Below are positions 28,189-38,144 of a DNA stretch of 64,000 nucleotides, piece by piece. Positions within the stretch are counted from its first letter, which is position 1, and the number at the start of each line of letters is the position of its first letter. The stretch covers positions 8,032 through 72,031 of the forward strand of contig CAJTYD010000003.1 of assembly GCA_910583775.1 (NCBI GenBank), in the 5' to 3' direction. The notes beneath the pieces are model-generated. The model worked only from the letters and a program-made list of their open reading frames with translations. It was not told the origin of the DNA and ran no database searches. A program made the position numbers and the translations under genes. The stretch is from an uncultured Muribaculaceae bacterium (lineage in GTDB: Bacteria > Bacteroidota > Bacteroidia > Bacteroidales > Muribaculaceae).

Positions 28189-30744
28189 ATGCAAGGAGAC
28201 GACAAGATTATCCCGATTAATATAGAATCGGAAATGAAAAGTGCCTACATTGACTATTCAATGTCGGTTATTGTATCCCGAGCTCTTCCCGACGTCAGAG
28301 ACGGCTTCAAGCCCGTCCACCGCAGGGTTCTGTTTGGAATGAACGAGCTCGGAAACACTTTCTCAGGCGAGACTAAGAAATCTGCCCGTATCGTGGGTGA
28401 AGTCATGGGTAAATACCACCCTCATGGCGACTCCTCAATATATCTGACAATGGTGCGCCTGGCGCAGGAATGGTCATTGAGATATCCGCTCGTTTTCGGT
28501 CAGGGAAACTTCGGATCGATCGATGGCGACTCCCCTGCCGCCATGCGTTACACCGAGGCCAAGCTCGCCCGCATGGGAGAGGAAATGCTCCGCGATCTTG
28601 ACAAGGATACAGTCGATTTCGTTCCTAACTTCGACAACACTCTGTCCGAGCCTTCTGTATTGCCTACCCGCATACCGAACCTGCTCGTGAACGGAGCATC
28701 CGGTATCGCCGTGGGTATGGCGACCAACATGCCTCCTCACAACCTTACGGAATCGCTCAACGCCTCGCTCGCCCTTATCGACAACCCGGATCTCGACGTC
28801 AGCGGGCTTATGGAGTATATCAAGGCTCCGGATTTCCCGACCGGAGGCGAAATTTTCGGCCTCCAGGGCGTCAGGGATGCCTTTGAGACAGGAAGAGGCC
28901 GTATCGTCCTCAGAGCCAAAGCGGAAATCGAATCGGAAGCTAACCACGACACAATCGTGATCTCTGAGATTCCATACGGTATCATCAAGTCCGATCTGGT
29001 AAAAAGCATCGCCGAACTCGTAGAGGAAAAGAAAATCGACGGCATTGCAGATATTTCCGACACATCGGCTCGCGGAAAGATTAACATCGTAATAGACATA
29101 AAGAAGGACGCCAATGCTAAAGTGGTCCTGAACAAGCTCTTCAAGATGACACAGCTTCAGACCTCCTTCAGCGTCAACAACGTGGCTCTTGTAAACGGTC
29201 GTCCCAGAACACTGAATCTAAAGGAGATTCTTCAGGCATTCATAGAACACAGACACGAAGTAGTGATCCGCAGATCGCGCTACGAGCTCAAGAAGGCCGA
29301 AGAGAGGGCACACATTCTCAAGGGATTGATGATTGCCTGCGACAATATCGACGAGGTTATCAAGATAATCCGCGCTTCCTCCACCACCGACGAAGCCCGG
29401 CAGCGTCTCTCCGAAAGATTCGAGCTTGACGATGTCCAGACGCGCGCAATCTGCGAGATGCGCCTGCGTCAGCTCACCGGTCTGGAAATGGAGAAACTGC
29501 GCTCGGAATACGACGAGATCATGAAACTTATAAATCACCTCAACGACATTCTGAACAATGACGAGGTATGCCGCCAGGTGATGAAGGACGAGCTGATCGA
29601 GATCCGCGACAAATACGGAGATGAGCGTCGCACCAAGATAAACCCCTTCTCAGGCGACCTCAACGCAGAGGATTTCTATTCCGACGACAAGATGATCATC
29701 ACCATCTCCCACCTCGGATATATCAAGCGCACTCCCCTATCCGATTTCCGCGCCCAGCACAGAGGAGGCGTAGGAGCCAAGGGAAGCGATACCCGCGACG
29801 AAGACTTTATCGAATATATATATCCCGCCACCAATCACAACTACATGCTTTTCTTCACTCAGAAAGGACGTTGTTACTGGCTTAAGGTCTATGAGATTCC
29901 CGAAATGGCGAAAAATTCCAAAGGAAGGGCCATTCAGAATCTTCTCAACATAGAGCAGGATGACAAAGTGAACGCATTCATAAGAGTCTCCAATCTGACG
30001 GATCCCGAATATAATTCCACCCACAATCTGATCTTCGCCACCAAGAAAGGCGTTATAAAGAAGACATCGCTTGAGGCATATTCCCGTCCGCGTGCGAACG
30101 GAGTGAACGCCATTATTATCAGGGAGGACGATGAAGTGATCCAGGTTCGTCTCACCGACGGCAACTCGGAGGTTATCCTCGCCAACCGGGCCGGCTACGC
30201 CATCCGCTTCCATGAAAGCAAAGTCCGCGAGATGGGCAGGATGTCTACCGGAGTCAGAGGAATGACCCTCGGCAGCGAAGAAGACGAGATCATCGGTATG
30301 ATCACGATGGACAGCGAAGGCGACCAGACCGTTATGGTCGTTTCTGAAAACGGTTACGGCAAGCGTTCGGCCCTCGAGGACTACCGCATCACCAACCGCG
30401 GCGGAAAGGGAGTCAAGACAATGGCCATATCCGAAAAGACCGGAAAGCTCGTAGCAATAAAAAATGTAAACGACAGCAATGACCTGATGATAATTAATCA
30501 GAGCGGAATCACCCTTCGCCTTCCCGTTTCATCAATCAGAGTGATGGGCAGGGCCACTCAGGGAGTGAAGCTCATCGACCTCGGCAAACGCGGCGATACA
30601 ATCGCATCGGTATGCAAGGTAGACGCAAATCCCGAGGAGGATATCGAGCAGGATATCGATGAAACGGCTCATCAACCGGAAAGCTGTTCACAAGAGACTG
30701 CAAATATCTCTTCGGAATCCGAAAACGAAAACAGCGAGAATTAA
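28189..30744 (+). CDS. gyrA: DNA gyrase subunit A
   Basis: Breakage-reunion subunit of the type II topoisomerase that introduces negative supercoils. I chose the ATG at 28189 (851 residues, [13 protein letters not shown]) because family members begin there; an in-frame ATG at 28126 would add 21 atypical residues. The winged-helix domain has the catalytic tyrosine in [10 protein letters not shown] (Tyr121). The quinolone-determining region reads [12 protein letters not shown], with Ser82 at the position of E. coli Ser83 but Leu86 at that of Asp87. The C-terminal beta-pinwheel contains the GyrA box QRGGKG-like segment NRGGKGVK, which separates it from ParC. An acidic tail follows. Confidence 0.95.
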   Translation: MQGDDKIIPINIESEMKSAYIDYSMSVIVSRALPDVRDGFKPVHRRVLFGMNELGNTFSGETKKSARIVGEVMGKYHPHGDSSIYLTMVRLAQEWSLRYPLVFGQGNFGSIDGDSPAAMRYTEAKLARMGEEMLRDLDKDTVDFVPNFDNTLSEPSVLPTRIPNLLVNGASGIAVGMATNMPPHNLTESLNASLALIDNPDLDVSGLMEYIKAPDFPTGGEIFGLQGVRDAFETGRGRIVLRAKAEIESEANHDTIVISEIPYGIIKSDLVKSIAELVEEKKIDGIADISDTSARGKINIVIDIKKDANAKVVLNKLFKMTQLQTSFSVNNVALVNGRPRTLNLKEILQAFIEHRHEVVIRRSRYELKKAEERAHILKGLMIACDNIDEVIKIIRASSTTDEARQRLSERFELDDVQTRAICEMRLRQLTGLEMEKLRSEYDEIMKLINHLNDILNNDEVCRQVMKDELIEIRDKYGDERRTKINPFSGDLNAEDFYSDDKMIITISHLGYIKRTPLSDFRAQHRGGVGAKGSDTRDEDFIEYIYPATNHNYMLFFTQKGRCYWLKVYEIPEMAKNSKGRAIQNLLNIEQDDKVNAFIRVSNLTDPEYNSTHNLIFATKKGVIKKTSLEAYSRPRANGVNAIIIREDDEVIQVRLTDGNSEVILANRAGYAIRFHESKVREMGRMSTGVRGMTLGSEEDEIIGMITMDSEGDQTVMVVSENGYGKRSALEDYRITNRGGKGVKTMAISEKTGKLVAIKNVNDSNDLMIINQSGITLRLPVSSIRVMGRATQGVKLIDLGKRGDTIASVCKVDANPEEDIEQDIDETAHQPESCSQETANISSESENENSEN

Positions 30745-30775
30745 AAAGTAAATATTAACCCAAACCCTATACAAA

Positions 30776-31987
30776 ATGAAGAAAATTCTGACAATCGCCT
30801 TGTGTCTGGCAGCAGTCGGTTCCATGTCGGCACAGAAGAAAGTTGTGGACCAGGCCTCCAAACTTTCCGGTAAGAACGATCAGCTTACCGAAGCTCGCGC
30901 CCTGATCGAGCAGGCAAAAAACAACCCGGAGACAGCCAAGGATGCCCGCACATATTTCGTTGCAGGAAAGCTTGAGCTCGACGCTTTCGACAATTCGTTC
31001 AAGAAACAGATGATCAATCCCAAAGACGCAAGCGTAAAACCGCTTGAGATGGGAGAGCAGCTTCTGAGAGCCTATAAGGAATTCATGAAAGCCCTGCCGC
31101 TCGACAGTCTTCCCAATGAAAAGGGTCAGATCAAGCCTAAATATTCAAAAGACATCGCTTCGAAACTTAACGGACACTTCAACGACTACTTCAATGCAGG
31201 GGGCACATTCTACAATGAGAAGAAGTTCTATCCCGAAGCATATGAGGCCTTCATGATCTACGGCGATATGCCCGACCAGCCGTTTGCCGACAAATCGATA
31301 AAATCGATTCCGGATTCAGTGATCAACACAGCTTATTTCAACGCCGGTATAGCAGCCTATTCAGGCAATAAGGTTGAAGAGGCTGCCGAAGCATTCAAGA
31401 GAGCCCGTCTCAACAACTGCGACAATCCTCAGAACTTCGTTTATGAGCTCGCATGCTGGCAGTATGTGGCTGGTCAGGACTCCACTAAGATCGATCTTGC
31501 AAAGAACAAGATCTCAGAGGTTTCAAAAGCCGGATATGACAAATTCGGAATGTCTCAGCCTATCTTTGTCAACAACCTTGTCAACTCTCTGGTGCTCGAC
31601 AATAAGATGAACGAGGCCCAGGCTCTTATCGACGGTCTTATCCAGAAGACTCCGGATAACGCGGCTCTTTACGGTCTCCGCGGCTTTATAAACGACCGCG
31701 CCGGCAAGGACGAAGAATCTGTTGCCGACTACAGAAAGGCCGCCGAGCTCCCCGATGTTGACTTCGAGACTCTGAAAAACGCGAGCAAGAAGATCTTCCG
31801 CGTCGGCACTCAGAAATGGAATGCTATCGAAGGCGCCTCTCCCGAAGCTCGCCAGGATGTCAAAGTAAACTACTTTGAATATGCAAAGAAGCTGACCGAA
31901 AAGGCAAAAGCAATGAATGCCAACGATTCCGACCTTGATTACGTGATCGAGAACATCGACTACGCCCTTTCCACATATTTTAATTAA
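30776..31987 (+). CDS. Exported TPR-type protein of unknown function
   Basis: A 403-residue protein with a clear signal peptide (MKKILTIALCLAAVGSMSAQ, cleavage near residue 20). It also has several helix-turn-helix pairs resembling tetratricopeptide repeats, for example YFNAGIAAYSGNKVEEAAEAF (about 185-205) and NAALYGLRGFINDRAGK further on. It is likely periplasmic and acts as a protein-interaction scaffold; no enzyme motif is seen. It lies 31 bases downstream of gyrA and could be co-transcribed, and is followed by a hairpin terminator at 32042-32076. Confidence 0.7.
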   Translation: MKKILTIALCLAAVGSMSAQKKVVDQASKLSGKNDQLTEARALIEQAKNNPETAKDARTYFVAGKLELDAFDNSFKKQMINPKDASVKPLEMGEQLLRAYKEFMKALPLDSLPNEKGQIKPKYSKDIASKLNGHFNDYFNAGGTFYNEKKFYPEAYEAFMIYGDMPDQPFADKSIKSIPDSVINTAYFNAGIAAYSGNKVEEAAEAFKRARLNNCDNPQNFVYELACWQYVAGQDSTKIDLAKNKISEVSKAGYDKFGMSQPIFVNNLVNSLVLDNKMNEAQALIDGLIQKTPDNAALYGLRGFINDRAGKDEESVADYRKAAELPDVDFETLKNASKKIFRVGTQKWNAIEGASPEARQDVKVNYFEYAKKLTEKAKAMNANDSDLDYVIENIDYALSTYFN

Positions 31988-32041
31988 GAGATCCTCATTT
32001 CAGCAGTAAAGAGAACCTTAATTAACATTCAAATCTAACAT

Positions 32042-32076
32042 CAGACCCCGTATCCGCAAACCGGATGCGGGGTCTG
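32042..32076 (+). terminator. Terminator downstream of the TPR gene
   Basis: CAGACCCCGTATCCG pairs with CGGATGCGGGGTCTG (one mismatch) around a short loop. The T run after it is weak. Confidence 0.65.
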
Positions 32077-32177
32077 AAACTTGATTGCCATGCCTGTCGA
32101 AGTCTTATGGCATGCCCAAGGATATCAAAAATTTGAATATAAATCGCCTGCAGAGAAAATAATTGAAAAAAAATCGT

Positions 32178-32185
32178 TAACTTTG
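32178..32185 (+). promoter_or_regulatory. Candidate -7 box for the mre operon
   Basis: TAACTTTG, 32 bases upstream of the mreB start, matches TAnnTTTG. No TTTG at the right distance was found. Confidence 0.45.
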
Positions 32186-32216
32186 CAACCGATAAGCGCT
32201 AATAAATAAATTATTA

Positions 32217-33236
32217 ATGGGACTTTTTTCATTTACACAGGAAATTGCAATGGATTTGGGAACCGCCAACTCCATTATTATTCATAATGACAAGATCGTA
32301 GTGGATGAGCCCAGTGTCGTGGCAATTGAAAACAAGACAGACAAGCTTCTTGCAGTTGGTACGACAGCCCACCAGATGGAGGGCAAAGAGCCTCCGGGTA
32401 TCCGCACAATCCGTCCGCTTCGCGACGGAGTGATCGCCGACTTCAATGCCGCCGAGCAGATGATTCGCGGCATGGTCAAGATGGTAAGCTCAAAACGCAG
32501 ATGGTTCTCTCCTTCGCTCCGTATGGTTGTATGTATCCCCTCGGGCTCGACTGAGGTCGAGATCCGCGCCGTCAGGGATTCAAGCGAGCATGCCGGAGGC
32601 CGCGACGTCTATATGATATACGAGCCTATGGCCGCAGCTCTCGGCATCGGTCTTGATGTGGAAGCGCCGGAAGGAAACATGATCGTCGATATAGGAGGCG
32701 GAAGCACCGAGATCGCCGTTATCTCGCTCGGCGGAATCGTAAGCAACAAGAGCATACGAATTGCAGGAAACGATCTTACCACAGATATCCAGGAACACAT
32801 GGGCAGGGTTCACAACCTTAAGGTCGGGACAACAATGGCAGAGCTCATCAAGATAAATGTCGGGTCTGCCCTTCCTACTCTCGAGGATCCACCGGAACCG
32901 TTTATCGTTACAGGCCCCAACAAGATGACATCACTCCCTATGGAAGTTCCCGTAACATACGAAGAGATCTCGCATTGCATCGAGAAATCGATTCTCAAGA
33001 TGGAGGCTGCCATTCTCGCGGCCCTCGAGCAGACACCGCCGGAGCTCTATGCAGACATCGTCAGAAACGGCATCTATCTTGCCGGAGGAGGAGCTCTGCT
33101 CAAAGGCCTTGCAAAGAGATTCACCGACAAGATCCGTATCGAATTCAAAGTCTGCGACGATCCGTTGCATGCCGTAGCAAAAGGAACGGGCGTTGCGCTG
33201 AAGAACATCAACCGATTCTCATTCCTCATTCGATAA
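32217..33236 (+). CDS. mreB: Rod shape-determining protein MreB
   Basis: Bacterial actin homologue that forms membrane-attached filaments and guides the elongasome. The 339 residues show the actin-fold ATP-binding motifs: phosphate 1 MDLGTANS (12-19), phosphate 2 DIGGGSTEIAV and the adenosine motif GIYLAGGGALLKG near the C-terminus. The hydrophobic N-terminus MGLFSFTQEI suits membrane contact. It heads the mreB-mreC-mreD-mrdA-rodA cluster. A strong hairpin lies between it and mreC. Confidence 0.98.
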   Translation: MGLFSFTQEIAMDLGTANSIIIHNDKIVVDEPSVVAIENKTDKLLAVGTTAHQMEGKEPPGIRTIRPLRDGVIADFNAAEQMIRGMVKMVSSKRRWFSPSLRMVVCIPSGSTEVEIRAVRDSSEHAGGRDVYMIYEPMAAALGIGLDVEAPEGNMIVDIGGGSTEIAVISLGGIVSNKSIRIAGNDLTTDIQEHMGRVHNLKVGTTMAELIKINVGSALPTLEDPPEPFIVTGPNKMTSLPMEVPVTYEEISHCIEKSILKMEAAILAALEQTPPELYADIVRNGIYLAGGGALLKGLAKRFTDKIRIEFKVCDDPLHAVAKGTGVALKNINRFSFLIR

Positions 33237-33283
33237 AATCCGGCTAAAGGGTATTTGTCGTCTTTTTCAGGAATCAAATAACC

Positions 33284-33340
33284 TTTAAACATAGTTTTCC
33301 TCTTTTCCAATTTTGGAAGAGAGGAAAATATATGTTTAAA
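33284..33340 (+). promoter_or_regulatory. Long hairpin in the mreB-mreC gap
   Basis: TTTAAACATA (33284-33293) pairs with TATGTTTAAA (33331-33340). Inside it, TTTTCCTC and TTCCAA pair with TTGGAA and GAGGAAAA. No T run follows, so it is less like a full terminator than an RNA-processing or attenuating stem that would let mreB outnumber mreC. Confidence 0.55.
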
Positions 33341-33374
33341 ACCTTCCCTAAACAAACCTTCTTTTCACCCCGAA

Positions 33375-34217
33375 ATGAGGAATCTACTGAATTTCATACT
33401 GCGTTATTCCACATGGTTCGTGTTTACATTCTATGTGGTTGTCAGTGTGCTTCTTCTGGTCACCAACAGCAGGTATCAGCAGTCGGTCTATCTCACTTCG
33501 GCCAACGCCGTGACGGGAGGGCTATACGACACATCGTCGAAAGTGACGGGATACTTCAACCTCCATCAGATAAACGAAAGCCTTCAGGAAAGCAACGCCG
33601 CGCTCCAGAACGAAGTTCTGAACCTTAAGAATAAAATTGCCGAATACGAGGTTCTTCTCGCCGACACATTGATGCCGTCGCGTTATTCCGAGAGATTCGG
33701 CTATGTTTCAGCCGCTGTAATAAATAACAACACGCGCCATCCCCGCAATTACTTCACTATCAACAAGGGAGCCCTTGACGGTGTACGTCCCGGAATGGGG
33801 ATTGCCGATCAGAACGGTGTGGTCGGAATTGTGAACGTGGTCGGCGACCACATGGCCCGGGCCATTTCGCTGCTGAACGAGACCCAGCATTTCTCGGTCA
33901 AGATAAAGGATACTTCATTTGTCGGCTCATTAAGCTGGAAAGGCGGCGATGCCTCAATAGCATATATGGAAGAGGTTCCACGGCATGTGGAATATAAAAT
34001 CGGCGACACAATCGTTACGAGCGGATTTTCCACGGCATTTCCCGAAGGAATTCCGGTAGGCTTCATCCTGAACAGGGTGAAGAGCAGCGACGACAGTTTC
34101 TTCACATTCAAGATCAGGCTTTCGTCCGACTTCAAGTCGCTGAGCACGGTCAGGGTCATCAGGGATATATACAAACAGGAAGTGGATTCTCTTGCGGAAT
34201 TCGACATAACCAAATAG
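33375..34217 (+). CDS. mreC: Rod shape-determining protein MreC
   Basis: Periplasmic scaffold of the elongasome that activates PBP2-RodA. The 280 residues have one N-terminal membrane helix (about 12-32), a coiled coil (about 62-95, SLQESNAALQNEVLNLKNKIAEYE region) and the two beta-barrel domains typical of MreC, with GVRPGMGIADQNGVVG in the first. It is followed seven bases later by mreD, in the standard order. Confidence 0.95.
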   Translation: MRNLLNFILRYSTWFVFTFYVVVSVLLLVTNSRYQQSVYLTSANAVTGGLYDTSSKVTGYFNLHQINESLQESNAALQNEVLNLKNKIAEYEVLLADTLMPSRYSERFGYVSAAVINNNTRHPRNYFTINKGALDGVRPGMGIADQNGVVGIVNVVGDHMARAISLLNETQHFSVKIKDTSFVGSLSWKGGDASIAYMEEVPRHVEYKIGDTIVTSGFSTAFPEGIPVGFILNRVKSSDDSFFTFKIRLSSDFKSLSTVRVIRDIYKQEVDSLAEFDITK

Positions 34218-34224
34218 CCTCAAG

Positions 34225-34731
34225 ATGGGAAGAAACATTATCATAAATATTATAACCACAATATGTCTCATTCTGGTACAGGTTTTGATATGCAATCATA
34301 TCATGCTGTTTAATATCGCAATGGCATTTGTGTTTATATATGTCCTGATAAGTCTGCCCATGAACCTGAAGACGAATTATCTTCTGACGTGGGCATTCCT
34401 TGCAGGATTTATCGTAGATATATTTTCCGACACTCCCGGAGTGAACGCTTTGGCATGCACCCTTCTCGCGATTTCCAAGAAGCCGATCCTGTTCGCCTAC
34501 ATTCCCCGTGACGACAGAACCAAGAACATAGAGCCTACCCTGTCGTCGCTTGGTTTCGGAGTCTACGGCAAATATCTCTTCACGATGGTTGCAATCTACT
34601 GTTTTCTTGTATTCACGATTGAGTATTTCAATTTCGCCGACATCAAGGAAATCGTTGTTCTCACCGCTGCAAGCACGGTATTCACCTTTGTCGTTCTTCT
34701 CGGCATCGACAGTCTTATCGTGAAGAAATGA
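34225..34731 (+). CDS. mreD: Rod shape-determining protein MreD
   Basis: A 168-residue, strongly hydrophobic protein with about five predicted membrane helices across its length, as in MreD. The motif GFIVDIFSDTPGVNALACT resembles the conserved G-x-x-D-x-F segment of the family. Its place between mreC and mrdA makes the assignment firm despite low sequence conservation. Confidence 0.9.
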   Translation: MGRNIIINIITTICLILVQVLICNHIMLFNIAMAFVFIYVLISLPMNLKTNYLLTWAFLAGFIVDIFSDTPGVNALACTLLAISKKPILFAYIPRDDRTKNIEPTLSSLGFGVYGKYLFTMVAIYCFLVFTIEYFNFADIKEIVVLTAASTVFTFVVLLGIDSLIVKK

Positions 34732-34776
34732 CTTTAGTATAAATTAAAGAAAAAGCTTTTAAGCTTTAAATCCATA

Positions 34777-36630
34777 GTGAGAAAAGATTATAATTTAGAG
34801 AAACGAAAATATGTTATAGGAGGATTCATCACTCTTATCGTCATCATCTATATCGTAAGGCTGTTCTCGCTGCAGGTGGGAGATGACAAGTATAAGGAAA
34901 GCGCGGAGAGCAACGCTTTCCTCAAAAGGGTGCTCTATCCTGCCCGCGGGCTGATGTACGACCGCAACGGAAAACTGATCGTCTTCAACCGCCCCGCCTA
35001 CGACGTGATGATCATTCCGAAAGATGTGGGCGAATTCGACACAGTTGCTCTATGCTCCGCGCTTGAGATTACAAAAGAGGAACTTCTCGAAAAATGGCAG
35101 GAGATGAAGAATCCGAGAAAAAATCCCGGCTATTCGGCATACACTCCTCAAAAGCTTATCTCACACCTCACTCAGGAAGACTACGGCAGACTTCAGGAAA
35201 AACTCTATCTTTTTCCGGGATTCTTCATCCAGAAAAGGACCGTAAGGGACTACGCCTATAAATCGGGAGCAAACATCCTAGGCAATATCCGGGAGGTGTC
35301 GGCAAAAGATATTGAAAACGACCGGTATTACCGCCGAGGCGACTATACCGGAGATCTCGGAGTGGAGAAAAGTTACGAGAAGGCCCTGCGTGGAGAAAAA
35401 GGCGTTGAGATCCTGATGAAGGACGCCCTCGGCAGAATCAAGGGGAAATATGAGGATGGAATCCATGATGTCTCTCCTGTGGCCGGACATAACCTGAAAC
35501 TTTCGATAGACATAGACCTGCAGGAATACGGAGAATCACTCATGCAGGGAAAGATCGGAGCCATCGTCGCCATCGAACCCTCTACGGGGGAGATTCTCGC
35601 GCTTGTATCCTCCCCTACCTATGATCCCACATTGCTTGTGGGCAGGGAGCGAGGAAAAAATTATGCCGCTCTCGTAAAAGATCTTCAGAAACCGCTTTAT
35701 GACCGTGCCCTGCAGGGAGCCTATCCTCCCGGCTCGACATTCAAGCCCACCCAGGGACTTATCTTCCTGCAGGAAGGCATTATCGACATCAATACGCGCT
35801 ATCCATGCTATCACGGATACGTGAACGGTCTGCGTGTAGGATGTCACGGACATGCGTCGCCGATAGCGCTTAAACCGGCGCTCCAGACCTCGTGTAACGC
35901 TTATTTCTGCTGGGGATTCAAGAACATGATCGACAAACGGGGAACCAAACCGGCCGACCAGTTCGAGAAATGGAAGAACTACCTTGTCGAGATGGGTTAC
36001 GGCTACCGCCTTGGTGTCGACCTTCCTCACGAGAGCAGAGGCTTCATACCCAATTCCGAATTCTACAGCAAATCGTTCAGAGGACGCAACTGGAGCGGCA
36101 ACTCGATCATATCTGTCTCCATCGGTCAGGGAGAGGTGCTTGCGACTCCGCTACAGATAGCCAATCTCTGCGCCACTATCGCGAATCGCGGTTTTTTCTA
36201 CACTCCTCATATAGTTAAGGAGATCGCCGACAGCGTCATAGACCCGGCTTTCAAGAAAAAACGCAAGCCTCATATCCGTAAAAAGTATTATGAAGAAGTG
36301 GCCGAAGGAATGAGAATGGCTGTCTTGGGAGGAACTTGCCGCGGAGCCAATATTCCGGGGATCGAGGTTTGCGGCAAGACCGGAACCGCACAGAACCCTC
36401 ACGGAAAAGACCACTCTGCCTTCATCGGGTTCGCCCCATACCATAATCCGAAGATCGCGGTATGCGCTTATATAGAGAATGCCGGATTCGGAGCCACATT
36501 CGGAGTGCCTATCGGCAGCCTGATGATAGAGAAATATCTCAACGGCGAGATTAGCCCGCAACGAAAGGGAGTCGAAGAAAGAATGTTAAATTCCAATACT
36601 ATTCTGACAAGTGGAGTCAAGAAACACTAA
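34777..36630 (+). CDS. mrdA: Penicillin-binding protein 2
   Basis: Transpeptidase of the elongasome. The 617 residues start with GTG (no ATG fits the family start), have one membrane helix (about 12-32) and a pedestal domain. The transpeptidase motifs are PGSTFKP with the active Ser320 and Lys323, SCN (372-374) and KTG (534-536). Cell-wall elongation in the periplasm; target of beta-lactams. The 3' end overlaps rodA by 20 bases. Confidence 0.96.
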   Translation: MRKDYNLEKRKYVIGGFITLIVIIYIVRLFSLQVGDDKYKESAESNAFLKRVLYPARGLMYDRNGKLIVFNRPAYDVMIIPKDVGEFDTVALCSALEITKEELLEKWQEMKNPRKNPGYSAYTPQKLISHLTQEDYGRLQEKLYLFPGFFIQKRTVRDYAYKSGANILGNIREVSAKDIENDRYYRRGDYTGDLGVEKSYEKALRGEKGVEILMKDALGRIKGKYEDGIHDVSPVAGHNLKLSIDIDLQEYGESLMQGKIGAIVAIEPSTGEILALVSSPTYDPTLLVGRERGKNYAALVKDLQKPLYDRALQGAYPPGSTFKPTQGLIFLQEGIIDINTRYPCYHGYVNGLRVGCHGHASPIALKPALQTSCNAYFCWGFKNMIDKRGTKPADQFEKWKNYLVEMGYGYRLGVDLPHESRGFIPNSEFYSKSFRGRNWSGNSIISVSIGQGEVLATPLQIANLCATIANRGFFYTPHIVKEIADSVIDPAFKKKRKPHIRKKYYEEVAEGMRMAVLGGTCRGANIPGIEVCGKTGTAQNPHGKDHSAFIGFAPYHNPKIAVCAYIENAGFGATFGVPIGSLMIEKYLNGEISPQRKGVEERMLNSNTILTSGVKKH

Positions 36631-38080
36631 GACAGGAGGTTCGGTTTTCCGGTCAATCGACTGGGTGACGATTTGTCTCTATCTCATCCTCGTGATGATG
36701 GGGGCGGTGAGCATTTATGCGGCAAGCTATGATTTCGACAACGCATCGCTGTTTGATCTGCAGGAGTTTTCCGGAAAACAGATTTTGTGGATCGGTCTGT
36801 CGCTCGTTGTCGGAGCTGTCATTCTTATCGTCGACTACAGAATATACAAGATATATGCCTATCCCATATATGGAGTGGTACTCCTTATCCTGTTGGTAAC
36901 CATTTTTGTAGCTCCCGACATCAAGGGATCGCATTCCTGGCTCGTTTTCGGTCCGGTGAGCCTGCAGCCGGCGGAATTCGGAAAATTCGCCACAGCCCTG
37001 GCCCTCGCCAAGCTTTTCGACTCCTATAATTTCACGTTAAACGCCAAGATAAGCAATTATTTCAGGGCGATGATAATCATATTCATCCCCATCATCCTGA
37101 TTCTTCTCCAGAGCGAGACAGGAAGCGCGCTGGTCTATTTCTCACTGATATTCGTCCTTTACCGCGAAGGGATGAGCGGACTGGTTCTGTTCTCGATCCT
37201 TTGCGCCGTGACATATTTCGTCGTGGCGGTGAAATTCGTAGAGCCGCTTATTCTCGGCATTCCTGCCGGAGAGTTTTCCGTATTCGTGTTCATCCTCGTT
37301 ATATATTCCCTGATGCTTCTTTTCTATTGCAGGGATTTAATCATTGCGAGAAACGTCATTATCGGATTTGTAGGATCCGCTCTTATCGTAACTATTCTTT
37401 ACTTCTGCGGAATCGTGATAAACGGTCTGGTATATTTTCTGTCGATTCTCGGAATCGCCATGATCTACACAGCAGTAGCGATGTTCCGGCACCGTATCAC
37501 CAAATTCCTGATAACAATAGGATTTTCGGCTGTTTCGGTGATGTTCCTCTTTTCCGTCAACTACGTTTTCGGAAACGTTCTGGAGCCGCATCAGCAGCAG
37601 AGAATAAAAGTTGCGCTCGGAATTGAAGACAACGTGATGGGCGCCGGTTACAACGTGAACCAGTCGAAAATCGCGATAGGTTCGGGAGGCATATCCGGAA
37701 AAGGATTCCTTAACGGCACCCAGACCAAGCTTAAATACGTTCCGGAGCAACATACCGACTTCATTTTCTGCACGATAGGTGAAGAGGAAGGATTCATCGG
37801 CGCAACGCTTGTGCTTGCCGTCTATCTGGTTCTTATCCTGCGCTTGATCCATATAGCCGAACGACAACGCACGGCCTTCGAAAGAGTATACGCATATTGC
37901 GTAGTCTCGATCCTTATATTCCATTTGGGCATAAACGTCGGGATGGTGATCGGGCTATGCCCCGTGATAGGCATCCCGCTCCCATTCTTCAGTTATGGAG
38001 GCTCCTCGCTGTGGGGTTTCACAATTCTGCTTTTCATTCTATTACGTCTTGACGCATCCAGAAAAGAACGTACCGATTAA
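36611..38080 (+). CDS. rodA: Rod shape-determining protein RodA (SEDS glycosyltransferase)
   Basis: Polymerises lipid II into glycan strands with PBP2. The 489 residues form the multi-helix SEDS protein: early IDWVTICLYLILVMMG, the GSHSWLVFGPVSLQPAEFGK signature and a C-terminal PFFSYGGSSLWGF typical of FtsW/RodA. It is longer than E. coli RodA (370), as usual in Bacteroidetes. The frame starts with GTG inside mrdA, with a 20-base overlap. A bidirectional terminator at 38084-38139 closes the cluster. Confidence 0.95.
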   Translation: MESRNTKTGGSVFRSIDWVTICLYLILVMMGAVSIYAASYDFDNASLFDLQEFSGKQILWIGLSLVVGAVILIVDYRIYKIYAYPIYGVVLLILLVTIFVAPDIKGSHSWLVFGPVSLQPAEFGKFATALALAKLFDSYNFTLNAKISNYFRAMIIIFIPIILILLQSETGSALVYFSLIFVLYREGMSGLVLFSILCAVTYFVVAVKFVEPLILGIPAGEFSVFVFILVIYSLMLLFYCRDLIIARNVIIGFVGSALIVTILYFCGIVINGLVYFLSILGIAMIYTAVAMFRHRITKFLITIGFSAVSVMFLFSVNYVFGNVLEPHQQQRIKVALGIEDNVMGAGYNVNQSKIAIGSGGISGKGFLNGTQTKLKYVPEQHTDFIFCTIGEEEGFIGATLVLAVYLVLILRLIHIAERQRTAFERVYAYCVVSILIFHLGINVGMVIGLCPVIGIPLPFFSYGGSSLWGFTILLFILLRLDASRKERTD

Positions 38081-38083
38081 AAG

Positions 38084-38139
38084 ATAACTGATTAAAAAAG
38101 AGCCATTAGATAATTAATGGCTCTTTTTTAATCAGTTAT
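38084..38139. terminator. Bidirectional terminator between rodA and the amidase gene
   Basis: ATAACTGATT with AAAAAAGAGCCATTA pairs with TAATGGCTCTTTTTT and AATCAGTTAT, a nearly perfect stem of about 25 base pairs with A/T runs on each side. Confidence 0.9.
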
Positions 38140-38144
38140 TCGAA

